A stretch of DNA of 54,518 bases from a virus: positions 1 through 54,518 of IMG/VR virus record IMGVR_UViG_3300050343_000299, one strand, 5' to 3'. Every line of letters starts with the position of its first letter. Positions within the stretch are counted from its first letter, which is position 1. Both the position numbers and the translations under genes were made by a program. Shown piece by piece: positions 26,695 to 34,648 of this stretch. Below the pieces are notes generated by a model. The model made no database searches. It was not told the DNA's origin and saw only the letters and a list, made by a program, of their open reading frames with translations.

Positions 26695-29254
26695 TCCCAC
26701 TCAAGGTATGAAAGAAGAAGCTCAGAGGGGTTTAGATTGGCGTGAAGAGCATGGTAGAGGTGGTACTAGGGTTGGTGCTGTAAGAGCAAGACAAATAGTA
26801 GCTGGTGAAAATCTATCTGATGACACTATTAAAAGAATGTATAGCTTTTTTAGTAGGCATGAGGTAGACAAACAAGCTGAAGGATTCAAACAAGGTGAAG
26901 AAGGTTATCCTTCAAATGGCAGAATAGCTTGGGCATTGTGGGGTGGAGATGCAGGGTTTATTTGGTCAAAAAGATTAGTAGAACAAATGAAAAAAGAACA
27001 AGAAAGGGCAGTATCAGGCAAGGCTCTTGAAATGATAAAGAATAAAGTTGAAGAACATAATGAAGAAGTTGGCGATGCTAAAACCAAAAGAACCAACGTA
27101 TCCACATTATCAAAAGTTTATGAAAGAGGGATTGGTGCATATAAAACCAATCCAACTTCAGTCAGACCATCGGTTAGTAGTCCTGAACAATGGGCAGCAG
27201 CTAGAATTAACAGTTTCTTATTTGCTTTAAGAAATGGTAAGTTCAGAAGTGGCAAACATGATACAGACCTACTACCTGAAGGACATCCTTTATCCACAAA
27301 GAATAAAGAGGAGAAATCTATGAATAAAGAAGATAGACACATCCTTAATGTTACTGAAACTGACAATACTGTTATTGTTGAATTTGAGAAGCATGAGGAT
27401 GTAGAACATGAAGGTGAAGAATTAGAAGTAACTGATGAAGTCTCTATGGATGAATCAAGCGAAGAAGAAAGGAAAGTAATTGATATGCCTATGAAATTTA
27501 GGACTATTGATTTATCCAAGCATTCTTATCTTGACGAAGAAAAGAGAATAGTTCGTATAGGCGTTTCTAGTGAAGAACCTGTAGAACGTAGTTTTGGCAT
27601 GGAAGTGCTAGGACATTCTGCTGAAGATATAAACATGGAGTTTATTTCATCAGGCAGAGCACCATTATTACTTGACCATGATATGGAAAAGCAAATTGGT
27701 GTGATTGAAGAATTCAAATTGGATGAGACCGCAAAGAGGACAACTGCGGTAGTTAGATTTGGTAAATCTGCTTTAGCTCGTGAAGTATTTGAAGATGTAG
27801 CTGATGGTATACGAATGAACATTTCAGTTGGTTACAGGGTCGATAAATTAACAAGAATGAACAAAGACGATGAGACTTACTACAAAGCTCAATGGACACC
27901 TATGGAAGTATCTTCTGTATCAGTCCCTGCTGACCAGTCAAGACTTGTTGGGGTTGGGCGTTCTAAAGATAAACAAAATATAAAACACAATATAGAGGTA
28001 AAAACTATGGAAAATAAAGATATTAATCTTGACGAAGTTAGAACTCAAACTATTGACGAAGCTAAAGCTGAATTTAAAAGAAACTCAAAAGAGATTATAG
28101 ATTTAGCAGCTAGACACAATAAAAGAGATTTGGCTGACAAAGCAATTAGTGATGGTATTTCTGTTGAAGAATTTAGAGGTGTATTATTAGAAAATATTTC
28201 TAACAACACTCCACTAGAAACTCCTTCAGATGTCGGTATGACTAAAGAAGAAGTAAGAGAATTTAGCTTGGTAAAAGCGATTCGAGCTATGGCTAACCCA
28301 TCAGATAGAAGAGCACAAGAAGAAGCTGCATTTGAATTTGAATGTTCTGCTGAAGCTGCTAGACAGTATGGCAAAGATGCACAAGGCATTATGCTTCCTG
28401 CTGAAGTTCTAAGAAACTGGGGCAAAAGAGATGCAGACTTAACTGATAACCCCGGACTAGTTGCTGAAGACTACAAGGGCTCAGATTTTATTGATATTCT
28501 CAGAAATGAGTCATCAGTAATGCAAGCTGGTGCAACTTTATTAAGAGGATTACAAGGAAATGTTGTAATACCTAAGAAAACTGCAACTGCTGCAGCTGGT
28601 TGGATTGCTACTGAAGGTGGTAATTCAGGTTCTGATGAGATGGAAGTTGGTTCAGTAACTATGACTCCTAGAGTTGTTGGTGCTCATACTGATGTAACAA
28701 GACTTTTACTACAACAGTCTTCTTTAGATGTTGAGAACTTAATCAGGGATGACCTAACAAAATCAATCGCTACTGCAATTGACTTAGGTGCTCTAGCTGG
28801 TTCAGGTTCAAGTGGTCAACCAACAGGTATTGCTAATACTTCAGGTATTAACACTACAACTTTCACTGCTGCTAACCCAACATGGGCAGAAATCGTAGCT
28901 ATGGAAAGTGCTGTTGCTAGTGAAAACGCATTGAATGGTTCTTTAGGTTACATTTGTAGACCTGCTGACTTTGGTACTTTAAAAACAACTGAAAAGGCTA
29001 CTGGTACTGCTCAGTTTGTTGTTTCTCCTGACAATAGCATGAATGGCTATAACGTTGTCAGAAGTAATCAAGTAACAAGTGGTGACTTCTACTTTGGTAA
29101 CTTTGCAGACCTATTAATTGGTATGTATGGTGGATTAGATATAACTGTAGATGCTTATAGCTTAAGTCAATCAGGTGGAGTAAGAATTGTTGCTCTACAA
29201 ACTGTTGACACTGCTGTAAGACACGCAGTATCTTTCTGTAAATCTTCAGACTAA
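26687..29254 (+). CDS. Fused head polyprotein: N-domain, HK97-type prohead protease, major capsid protein
   Basis: One 855-residue frame carries three parts that are usually separate genes. Residues 1 to about 100 are a phage domain with GMKEEAQRGLDWREEHGRGG, ARARQI and GYPSNGRIAWALWGGDAG, commonly found upstream of prohead proteases. Residues about 212-430 are an HK97/U35-type prohead protease (FGMEVLGHSAEDINMEF, LLDHDMEKQIG with the catalytic His, and a later Ser in SVGYRV). Residues about 441-855 are a capsid precursor: a helical scaffold-like delta domain, then an HK97-fold capsid (NVVIPKKT, GWIATEGG, ending near AVRHAVSFCK). In-frame ATGs at 27320 and 28007 each have a strong Shine-Dalgarno, so separate proteins may be made by internal initiation. 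The start is ATG 26687, not the upstream GTG. Confidence 0.9.
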   Translation: MSNPTQGMKEEAQRGLDWREEHGRGGTRVGAVRARQIVAGENLSDDTIKRMYSFFSRHEVDKQAEGFKQGEEGYPSNGRIAWALWGGDAGFIWSKRLVEQMKKEQERAVSGKALEMIKNKVEEHNEEVGDAKTKRTNVSTLSKVYERGIGAYKTNPTSVRPSVSSPEQWAAARINSFLFALRNGKFRSGKHDTDLLPEGHPLSTKNKEEKSMNKEDRHILNVTETDNTVIVEFEKHEDVEHEGEELEVTDEVSMDESSEEERKVIDMPMKFRTIDLSKHSYLDEEKRIVRIGVSSEEPVERSFGMEVLGHSAEDINMEFISSGRAPLLLDHDMEKQIGVIEEFKLDETAKRTTAVVRFGKSALAREVFEDVADGIRMNISVGYRVDKLTRMNKDDETYYKAQWTPMEVSSVSVPADQSRLVGVGRSKDKQNIKHNIEVKTMENKDINLDEVRTQTIDEAKAEFKRNSKEIIDLAARHNKRDLADKAISDGISVEEFRGVLLENISNNTPLETPSDVGMTKEEVREFSLVKAIRAMANPSDRRAQEEAAFEFECSAEAARQYGKDAQGIMLPAEVLRNWGKRDADLTDNPGLVAEDYKGSDFIDILRNESSVMQAGATLLRGLQGNVVIPKKTATAAAGWIATEGGNSGSDEMEVGSVTMTPRVVGAHTDVTRLLLQQSSLDVENLIRDDLTKSIATAIDLGALAGSGSSGQPTGIANTSGINTTTFTAANPTWAEIVAMESAVASENALNGSLGYICRPADFGTLKTTEKATGTAQFVVSPDNSMNGYNVVRSNQVTSGDFYFGNFADLLIGMYGGLDITVDAYSLSQSGGVRIVALQTVDTAVRHAVSFCKSSD
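27309..27322 (+). promoter_or_regulatory. Internal Shine-Dalgarno and ATG before protease domain
   Basis: AGGAG at 27309-27313 lies 6 bases before an in-frame ATG at 27320 (MNKEDRHI), exactly at the border between the N-domain and the prohead protease. This is as good a ribosome site as those of real gene starts in this phage. Confidence 0.7.
27994..28009 (+). promoter_or_regulatory. Internal Shine-Dalgarno and ATG before capsid domain
   Basis: AGAGG at 27994-27998 precedes an in-frame ATG at 28007 by 8 bases (MENKDINLDE), at the border between protease and delta/capsid domains. Initiation here would make a 415-residue capsid precursor, a normal size for an HK97-type capsid with a scaffold domain. 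Confidence 0.7.
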
Positions 29255-29275
29255 TTAACTGATGCTTAAATGGAA

Positions 29276-29295
29276 TAGGGGTGGAAACACCCCTA
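29276..29295 (+). terminator. Perfect 8-bp hairpin with GAAA loop after the capsid gene
   Basis: TAGGGGTG-GAAA-CACCCCTA is a perfect stem closed by a GNRA tetraloop, 21 bases after the capsid stop and 8 bases before the next ATG (29304). No T-run follows, so it is probably not a full intrinsic terminator. It may be a 3' RNA stabiliser, an attenuator between highly and poorly expressed head genes, or a translational control. Confidence 0.7.
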
Positions 29296-29303
29296 CCTTA
29301 AAT

Positions 29304-29519
29304 ATGAAAAAATACTTAATAACAAGCGACACAATCGCAGATGGAAAAAAAGTGAATACAGGTGATGTTGTTGAATTGCCTGAAGGTATTGGACATCAAC
29401 TTTGCTCTTACAAAAAGGCAGAAGTTTATGTTGCAAAACCTAAAACCAAGAAAGAAGATAGAAGCGTAGGCTTAAAAACTTCTAAAGTAAAAGCTCCAAA
29501 GACTAGAGCTAAAAAATAA
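29304..29519 (+). CDS. Small basic head-region protein
   Basis: This is a 71-residue hypothetical protein. The N-terminus (KKYLITSDTIADGKKVNTGD, then VVELPEGIG) forms a short beta-barrel-like segment. The tail is Lys-rich (KTKKEDRSVG..KAPKTRAKK). Small proteins with this layout sit between capsid and head-completion genes in many siphoviruses, possibly as capsid-stabilising or head-tail accessory proteins. I use ATG 29304, because the open frame upstream to 29262 would include the hairpin. Confidence 0.55.
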   Translation: MKKYLITSDTIADGKKVNTGDVVELPEGIGHQLCSYKKAEVYVAKPKTKKEDRSVGLKTSKVKAPKTRAKK

Positions 29520-29522
29520 ATC

Positions 29523-29927
29523 ATGCCATTAGAGAGTGCTTTAGATTTTAATGCTTATGTAGATACAACAACAGGGCATGGTGTAAAGGCTACTTTTTTT
29601 GAGACTCAAAGCACCCTATGGGATGCTAGAACTGGATTTATAGACTCTTGGTATGACATTGATACTGGAGATGCTTATAGCGTTGACATTATAATTGACC
29701 AAGAATATTTTAATATTGGTGGTGGGACTGTTGATGTAGATGGATTTCAGCCAAGAGCAGTTATGAAATCAACAGATGCACAATACATCTCTCATGGAGA
29801 TAAGTTGCTAGTTGAAGCTATAACAACCAACAAGGGAAATACCCTTGTCCCTGAGACGATGTTTATAGTCAAGACTGTAGAGCCTGATAACACAGGACTA
29901 CTTTCGTTAATTTTAGAGGAAGAATAA
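29523..29927 (+). CDS. Head-tail joining protein, paralogue 1
   Basis: The 134-residue product is related to the next gene. Shared features in the same order are a GHG-x-A entry, an I-I-x-x-EY/YF stretch, a P-A/M central turn, a Y-x-HGD or YGD-x-L motif, a GN-x-L turn and an ending D-x-TG-x-x-x-L-x-LEE. Position and size suggest a lambda gpFII-type connector (head-tail joining). The assignment is by context more than by motif. The stop overlaps the next ATG. Confidence 0.5.
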   Translation: MPLESALDFNAYVDTTTGHGVKATFFETQSTLWDARTGFIDSWYDIDTGDAYSVDIIIDQEYFNIGGGTVDVDGFQPRAVMKSTDAQYISHGDKLLVEAITTNKGNTLVPETMFIVKTVEPDNTGLLSLILEEE

Positions 29928-30277
29928 TGTCTCAATTTATGCTTGAAACAGAAGAGGATAGGTTGGCCTATCTTGATGCTAAATATGGACATGGTATTGA
30001 TGCTGTTTATACAAGAAATGGTACATCTTCCAATATTGTAATTATTTTAAATAATGAATATACCGAGCAAGATTTAGGTGTTGGTGTGGAAGCACTAAAG
30101 CCTATGGCTACTTGCAGTAGTATCGATGTTCCAAATGCGTCTTATGGAGATACACTAAACGCTAGTGCTGTTAAAGACACTAATGGTAATATATTAAAAG
30201 CAGCACAAAACTATACAATAGTTAATGTGCAAAAAGACAGAACAGGTTTTACCGTTTTAATGTTAGAGGAAATATAG
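29927..30277 (+). CDS. Head-tail joining protein, paralogue 2
   Basis: The 116-residue protein is paralogous to its upstream neighbour, sharing GHGIDAVYT, the YGDTLNA turn, GNILKA and the TGFTVLMLEE end. It is likely a connector subunit of gpFII type. Tandem copies suggest duplication and specialisation, perhaps as two rings of the neck. Its stop overlaps the GTG start of the next gene. Confidence 0.5.
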   Translation: MSQFMLETEEDRLAYLDAKYGHGIDAVYTRNGTSSNIVIILNNEYTEQDLGVGVEALKPMATCSSIDVPNASYGDTLNASAVKDTNGNILKAAQNYTIVNVQKDRTGFTVLMLEEI

Positions 30278-30723
30278 TGGCAAATCATATAAGACAACAA
30301 ATAAGAGAATATTTTGGCACTAATTTAACTGGTTTATCTACAACTGGTGCTAATGTTTACGAATCAAGAGTTTATCCTATAGAAAACTCAAAATTACCAG
30401 CACTTATAATATATACAAAGTCAGAAACATCAGAGCCTATTGTTATAGGTACTGATAGGGTTATGAGTAGAGAATTATCAGTAGTGGTGGAAGGATATGC
30501 AAAGGCCACTAGTGACTTTGATGATACGATTGATACAATAAGCAAAGAGGTTGAACAAGCAATAGCTGCAGATAGAACACTTGATGGCAAGGCAAAAGAT
30601 ACCTATCTTGAATCAACTGAAATAGAGTTTAATGGTGAAGGTGAAAAACCGCTAGGATATGTGAGTTTGACCTTTTTAACTAATTACTATGTTAAGGAAA
30701 ATAATCCTGACGTAGCAGTATAG
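30277..30723 (+). CDS. Tail terminator/completion protein (gpU/gpZ-like)
   Basis: The 148-residue product starts at GTG 30277, with AGAGGA just upstream. HIRQQIREYFGTNLTGL, VYPIENSKLPALIIYTKSE and RELSVVVEGYAKA follow, and a C-terminal PLGYVSLTFLTNYYV strand. This helix plus beta-sheet layout is typical of tail completion and terminator proteins that cap the tail tube. It sits before the tail tube gene, where such proteins normally lie. It could equally be described as a minor tail protein of the gpZ type. Confidence 0.6.
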   Translation: MANHIRQQIREYFGTNLTGLSTTGANVYESRVYPIENSKLPALIIYTKSETSEPIVIGTDRVMSRELSVVVEGYAKATSDFDDTIDTISKEVEQAIAADRTLDGKAKDTYLESTEIEFNGEGEKPLGYVSLTFLTNYYVKENNPDVAV

Positions 30724-30732
30724 GAGATAATT

Positions 30733-30903
30733 ATGAAATTAATTAGTCCAAATGGTAAAAATTCAGTAATAGCTCAACCTTCAAAAGTTGAGTCATTTAA
30801 GAATATGGGTTGGAAGGAAGAAGCAATCCAGTCGAAAGACAAAGTTAAACCTTCTTCCAAGAAAAAGTCGAAAGACGAGGTAAAAGAAAATGGCGATACA
30901 TAA
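30733..30903 (+). CDS. Small phage protein, 56 residues
   Basis: ATG 30733 has GGAG 7 bases upstream. The product starts MKLISPNGKNSVIAQPSKVE, contains NMGWKEEA and has a Lys/Ser-rich tail. Short MKL-x-P-x-G proteins with a GW motif are common in siphovirus neck regions, with unknown roles. Its end overlaps the tail tube start by 14 bases. Confidence 0.6.
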   Translation: MKLISPNGKNSVIAQPSKVESFKNMGWKEEAIQSKDKVKPSSKKKSKDEVKENGDT

Positions 30904-31276
30904 AGGAAGTGAAGGTACTGTTCATGTAGGGACAGATGCAATAGCTGAAATTAAGTCTTATTCTGTTGAAGAAACTTCTGATACTATTGAAGTAACTACT
31001 ATGGGTGATGGTTTTAGAGACTATCTACCAAGTTTAACTTCTTTCTCAGGAAGCATAGATGTTTTTTGGGATGAATCAGATACAGCACAACAAGCATTAC
31101 AGCCTAGCACAGAAGTTACTTTAAAATTCTATGTTGAGGGAGCTGATACTGGTGATAAGTATTACACAGGAACAGCTATTGTTACTGGTTTAAGTGTTTC
31201 ATCATCATTTGATGGTATGGTTGAAGCATCTATATCTGTACAAGGCAAATCTGCTCTTACACTAGAAACAGCATAA
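30890..31276 (+). CDS. Major tail protein (tail tube)
   Basis: The 128-residue tube subunit is gpV-like. It starts AIHKGSEGTVHVGTDAIAEI and continues YSVEETSDTIEVTTMGDGF, a very typical tube pattern in which a strand leads to TTMGD. A loop DYLPSLTSFSGSIDVFWD follows and the end is a VQGKSAL strand. It lacks the C-terminal Ig-like domain of lambda gpV. It precedes the chaperone frameshift pair and the tape measure, the conserved tail order. Confidence 0.85.
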   Translation: MAIHKGSEGTVHVGTDAIAEIKSYSVEETSDTIEVTTMGDGFRDYLPSLTSFSGSIDVFWDESDTAQQALQPSTEVTLKFYVEGADTGDKYYTGTAIVTGLSVSSSFDGMVEASISVQGKSALTLETA

Positions 31277-31280
31277 TAAG

Positions 31281-31616
31281 ATGTCAGTAATAGATAACGC
31301 AAAAAAGCATTTTGCAGAGCAAGATGTAAAAGTAATCGAAGTGCCTGAATGGGGTGAAGATGATAAACCCCTAAGAATATTCAGTAAGCCATTGACGTTA
31401 GCTGAAACTTCTAAACTTTATAAAATGAGTAAAGAAGATGATTTAACGATGATGGCTTATGTTCTTATATATAAAGCATTAGATGAAAATGGAGACAAGC
31501 TGTTTGATTTAGGTGATAAAAATGCCTTATTAAATAGTGTTGATAGAGAGATATTAGTAAGCGTTGCTACAAAAATTATGGGACAAGAACCCATTGAGGA
31601 AACGAAAAAAAACTAA
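31281..31616 (+). CDS. Tail assembly chaperone, gpG-like
   Basis: The 111-residue product (VIDNAKKHFAEQDVKVIEVP, then EWGEDDKPLRIFSKPLTLAE) has the typical size and place of lambda gpG, between the tube and tape-measure genes. It keeps tape-measure protein soluble before tube assembly. Its final codons form the slippery heptamer A AAA AAC, followed immediately by TAA, so a fraction of ribosomes can read on in the -1 frame to make a G-T fusion. Confidence 0.8.
   Translation: MSVIDNAKKHFAEQDVKVIEVPEWGEDDKPLRIFSKPLTLAETSKLYKMSKEDDLTMMAYVLIYKALDENGDKLFDLGDKNALLNSVDREILVSVATKIMGQEPIEETKKN
31607..31613 (+). promoter_or_regulatory. Programmed -1 frameshift site A AAA AAC
   Basis: In the chaperone frame the codons are ..A AAA AAC TAA. 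This is the canonical X XXY YYZ heptamer immediately before the stop. The -1 frame then stays open for 50 codons (LIKDTNLYVQYALAEKLG...) to 31765 with conserved-looking protein. Lambda G/GT frameshifting is the model. Confidence 0.85.
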
Positions 31617-31765
31617 TAAAGGATACTAATTTATATGTGCAATACGCACTAGCAGAAAAACTTGGAAAGACTTTGCAAGAACTCCAAGAAATTAGTGTCC
31701 ACGAATATCAAGGATGGATAGCTTACTTAGAGTTAGCTGAAGAGAAAAGAAACAATGGCAAATAA
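31613..31765 (+). CDS. gpT-like extension of the tail chaperone (by -1 frameshift)
   Basis: This is the 50-residue extension read after the slip. It contains NLYVQYALAEKLGKTLQELQ and then HEYQGWIAYLEL. The GKT-x-x-EL and W-x-A-Y pattern is typical of the second tail chaperone ORF. It has no start codon or Shine-Dalgarno of its own. It overlaps the tape-measure ATG (31755) by 11 bases. Confidence 0.8.
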   Translation, partial: LIKDTNLYVQYALAEKLGKTLQELQEISVHEYQGWIAYLELAEEKRNNGK

Positions 31766-33494
31766 AAAAGTAAAGTTTGAATTAACCGCAGTAGATAAAA
31801 CTAAGGCAGCATTTGATAAAGTTACCAAAGGGCTTAAAGGTGTTGGCTCTGTAGCTGGTAAAGCCAGTATGGGCGTAGCAAAAGTAGGTTTAGCTGCAAC
31901 TGCTGCTGCAACTGCTTTAGCTGCTTTAGTCAAAGTCAATGTTGACTTCATGGATAAGCTAGGTAAAACAGCCGATAAGTTGGGTATAGAAGTTGAATTT
32001 TTACAAGCTATGCGATTTGCTGCAGAGCAAACTGGTGTAAAAGTAGAAGCTCTTGATATGGGTCTACAAAGATTTATTAGAAGAGCATCAGAAGCTGCAA
32101 GGGGAACGGGAGAAGCTAAAAGAGCATTTGAAATATTAGGAATACAACTAACTGATAATAATGGAAATCTAAGAGATGTAAGGGACTTATTTTTTGAAGT
32201 TGCAGACGGTATACAAAATACAAAAATTGCTGCAGATAGGGTATTTTTGTCTTTTAAATTCTTTGATTCTGAGGGTGTTGCATTAGCAAACACTTTGAAA
32301 AATGGTTCCGAAGGTTTAAAAGAATTTGAGCAACGAGCAGAAAATCTAGGCATTATTATAAGTAAGCAAAGCATTAAAAAAGCTGAAATGTTTTCTGATG
32401 CATTAAACATACTTAAAAAACAAATTACAGCTATATCAGCCAACATAACAGCTGCATTTATTCCAGTTCTTGGAGAAGTTGCTAAAAAATTACAAAAAAT
32501 ATTAGCTGATATGAAAGGTGGCGATACTACTTTTGAGAATTTTGGCAAGGATTTGGCTGTTGGTATTCTTACATTTATGAGAAGTGCATTTATAGGCTTT
32601 GTTGGGTTTATGAATGGCATAAAAAAACAAATAGCTGATTTTTCACAGACCAAAATTGGAAAAATGATTTTTCCTGAAATGGCAGATGAGCAAGCAAAGT
32701 TAAGAGCAGAATTCAAAGAGACGCAAAAAGAATATACAGATATGCTTCAGCAAATGATGAAGAACACTCTTGAGTTTGACCCAGAAGATGCATTTGCAAA
32801 TTATGAGCTAACACAAGTAAGGGATGAGCTAATAAGAATAAAACAGCAGTTAGAAGGTGTAAATCCTGAAGATAATGGTTTTATTAAAATCCTTGATGAA
32901 ATGATTGCTAAAACAAAGGATTATAAACTTGAGGTTAAAGGAATTACAGATGAAGACCCAACTAGCGGTAAGAAAATGTCTGAAGCTGTGTTAAAATTTA
33001 AAGATAGTTTAGGTGCAACCAATGATGCTATCTCTAATTTAACAATTGACACAATGAAAACGTTTGAAGACACTTTAGTGGAAGGTCTTAAAAATGGAAA
33101 ACTAGCATTTCAAGATTTTGCAAATTATGCAATAGAACAAATGCTAAGGATAGCTTTACAAGAAGCGATAATAGCACCCATGACAGGTGGAGTAGAATCT
33201 TTCTTTAAAGGCATATTTGGTAAAAAGGCACTAGGTGGTGCAGTAAATGCAGGCAAGCCTTACATGGTTGGTGAATCAGGAAGAGAATTATTTATACCAA
33301 ATCAAGGTGGACAAATTGTTAGCAATCAAGATTTAAAAGGTGTTAACTCAACACAATCAGCACCCACAGTAAACTTCAACATATCAACAGTTGATGCTGC
33401 TGGATTTGACCAGTTACTAACATCAAGAAAAGGACTAATAACATCAATCATTAACAATGCTATGAATACTCAAGGCAAGATGGGGGTTGTATAA
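31755..33494 (+). CDS. Tape measure protein
   Basis: The 579-residue protein sets tail length by spanning the tube lumen. It starts MANKKVKFELTAVDKTKAAF, an N-terminus typical of tape measures. A Gly/Ala-rich hydrophobic segment follows (residues about 30-60), then long Ala/Lys/Glu helices. The C-terminus carries ALGGAVNAGKPYMVGESGRE and ELFIPNQGGQIV, a common tape-measure end motif. Helical length scaling would give a short tail of under 100 nm, an inference from length only. Confidence 0.92.
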   Translation: MANKKVKFELTAVDKTKAAFDKVTKGLKGVGSVAGKASMGVAKVGLAATAAATALAALVKVNVDFMDKLGKTADKLGIEVEFLQAMRFAAEQTGVKVEALDMGLQRFIRRASEAARGTGEAKRAFEILGIQLTDNNGNLRDVRDLFFEVADGIQNTKIAADRVFLSFKFFDSEGVALANTLKNGSEGLKEFEQRAENLGIIISKQSIKKAEMFSDALNILKKQITAISANITAAFIPVLGEVAKKLQKILADMKGGDTTFENFGKDLAVGILTFMRSAFIGFVGFMNGIKKQIADFSQTKIGKMIFPEMADEQAKLRAEFKETQKEYTDMLQQMMKNTLEFDPEDAFANYELTQVRDELIRIKQQLEGVNPEDNGFIKILDEMIAKTKDYKLEVKGITDEDPTSGKKMSEAVLKFKDSLGATNDAISNLTIDTMKTFEDTLVEGLKNGKLAFQDFANYAIEQMLRIALQEAIIAPMTGGVESFFKGIFGKKALGGAVNAGKPYMVGESGRELFIPNQGGQIVSNQDLKGVNSTQSAPTVNFNISTVDAAGFDQLLTSRKGLITSIINNAMNTQGKMGVV

Positions 33495-34093
33495 TGTCAG
33501 GACAATTTCCAACAGACCCAAACTTTAGGTCATTATCTTTCACAGATAATAGACCAATACTTTTAAATCAAACTTTATCAGGCAAGAAGTCAGCAAGACA
33601 AATTGGTGCACAGTACTTTTCTTTTACAGTACAAATGCCACCAGTTGACCAGTTAAAAGCACAAGAAATATTTGCCTTTTTATCTAAACAAAAAGGTGGC
33701 TTTGAAAACTTTACTATTGCAGCACCTTTAAATAACAAAGGTGTAAGCCATAGTGAAACTGATATCCTTGTAAATGGTGCAACATCAGCAGGTGCAAGTG
33801 CTGTACCTATGGATGGTTTTTCACACACTAATCATGCATTAAGAGCAGGTGACTTAATTAAGTTTGCAGGTCATTCAAAAGTTTATATGGTTCAAGATGA
33901 AGTAACTGCATCAGGTGGTAGTGCTACTGTAAACATACAACCCAACTTAGTTGCTAACGTTGCTGATAATGAAGCTGTTACAACTAATAAACCACTTTTT
34001 AATGTATATCTTACAAGTGATGAAATTAGATACACCACAGATATAAGTGGTTTCTATAACATTTCTTTTGATGTAAGAGAGGTTATTGAGTAA
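33494..34093 (+). CDS. Minor tail protein (gpM-position)
   Basis: The 199-residue product follows the tape measure, where lambda gpM or the distal tail protein lies. MSGQFPTDPNFRSLSFTDNR leads into beta strands (GAQYFSFTVQMP; AQEIFAFLSKQKGGFENFTI) and a C-terminal RYTTDISGFYNISFDVREV strand. The FRS-x-x-F and GG-F-x-x-F-x-I pattern resembles tail-tip ring proteins. A roughly 80-residue beta insertion around residues 85-165 has repeated Ala/Thr/Val strands. The function is assigned by position. Confidence 0.6.
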   Translation: MSGQFPTDPNFRSLSFTDNRPILLNQTLSGKKSARQIGAQYFSFTVQMPPVDQLKAQEIFAFLSKQKGGFENFTIAAPLNNKGVSHSETDILVNGATSAGASAVPMDGFSHTNHALRAGDLIKFAGHSKVYMVQDEVTASGGSATVNIQPNLVANVADNEAVTTNKPLFNVYLTSDEIRYTTDISGFYNISFDVREVIE

Positions 34094-34648
34094 TGCCAAG
34101 AAGCCTTTCAGCAGGTTTACAAACTCAAGTTTCTGCTCAACAAACAAAAACAGCTTTTCTTGTAGAATTAAATCTATCTACTGTTATAAGGCTTACTGAT
34201 TTTTATAGAGATGTTACTTATGATTCTAATTCTTATGAAGCTGGTGGTTCTTTTTTAGCAGTTGACACAACAACTGAAACAGGGCAATTACAAGTAGATG
34301 ACATAAATCTTGGTTTTTCAAATGTTACTAACCAAGTAAGACAACTTGTAAGAGACTGGTGCTTTTACTGATAAAGTGGTAGAAATGTATTATAGCTTAC
34401 TTTGACAGAAAACGAAACATTGGTAGGTGCTATTAATTACTTTACTGGTCAAATAAAAAACGTGAATATTATCAGAAACTTTAGAAAGCATTCGTTGTTA
34501 AAGCAATGACTGTTGCTTCACATTGGGCAAATTGGAACTTAACAAAAGGCAGACATTATTCAGATGAATCACAACAATCAGAGTTTACTCAGGTGATAGA
34601 GGTTTAGAATATGCCACACAAACTAAATCAGATGTAAGGTGGGGTAGC
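34093..34648 (+). pseudogene. Minor tail protein (gpL-like/DUF2163-like), frameshifted
   Basis: The first 88 codons are intact (MPRSLSAGLQTQVSAQQTKT, TAFLVELNLS, then VIRLTDFYRDVTYDSNSYEA), typical of the tail-tip hub protein. From about 34355 the frame breaks repeatedly. Reading across frames recovers GAFTDKVVEMY, then DENETLVGAINYFTGQIKNV, then MTVASHWANWNLTKGRHYSD and a KSDVRWGS end at about 34648. At least four single-base shifts are needed. The protein would be about 185 residues if repaired. Consensus errors are more likely than decay, because the amino-acid signal is still sharp. Confidence 0.75.
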
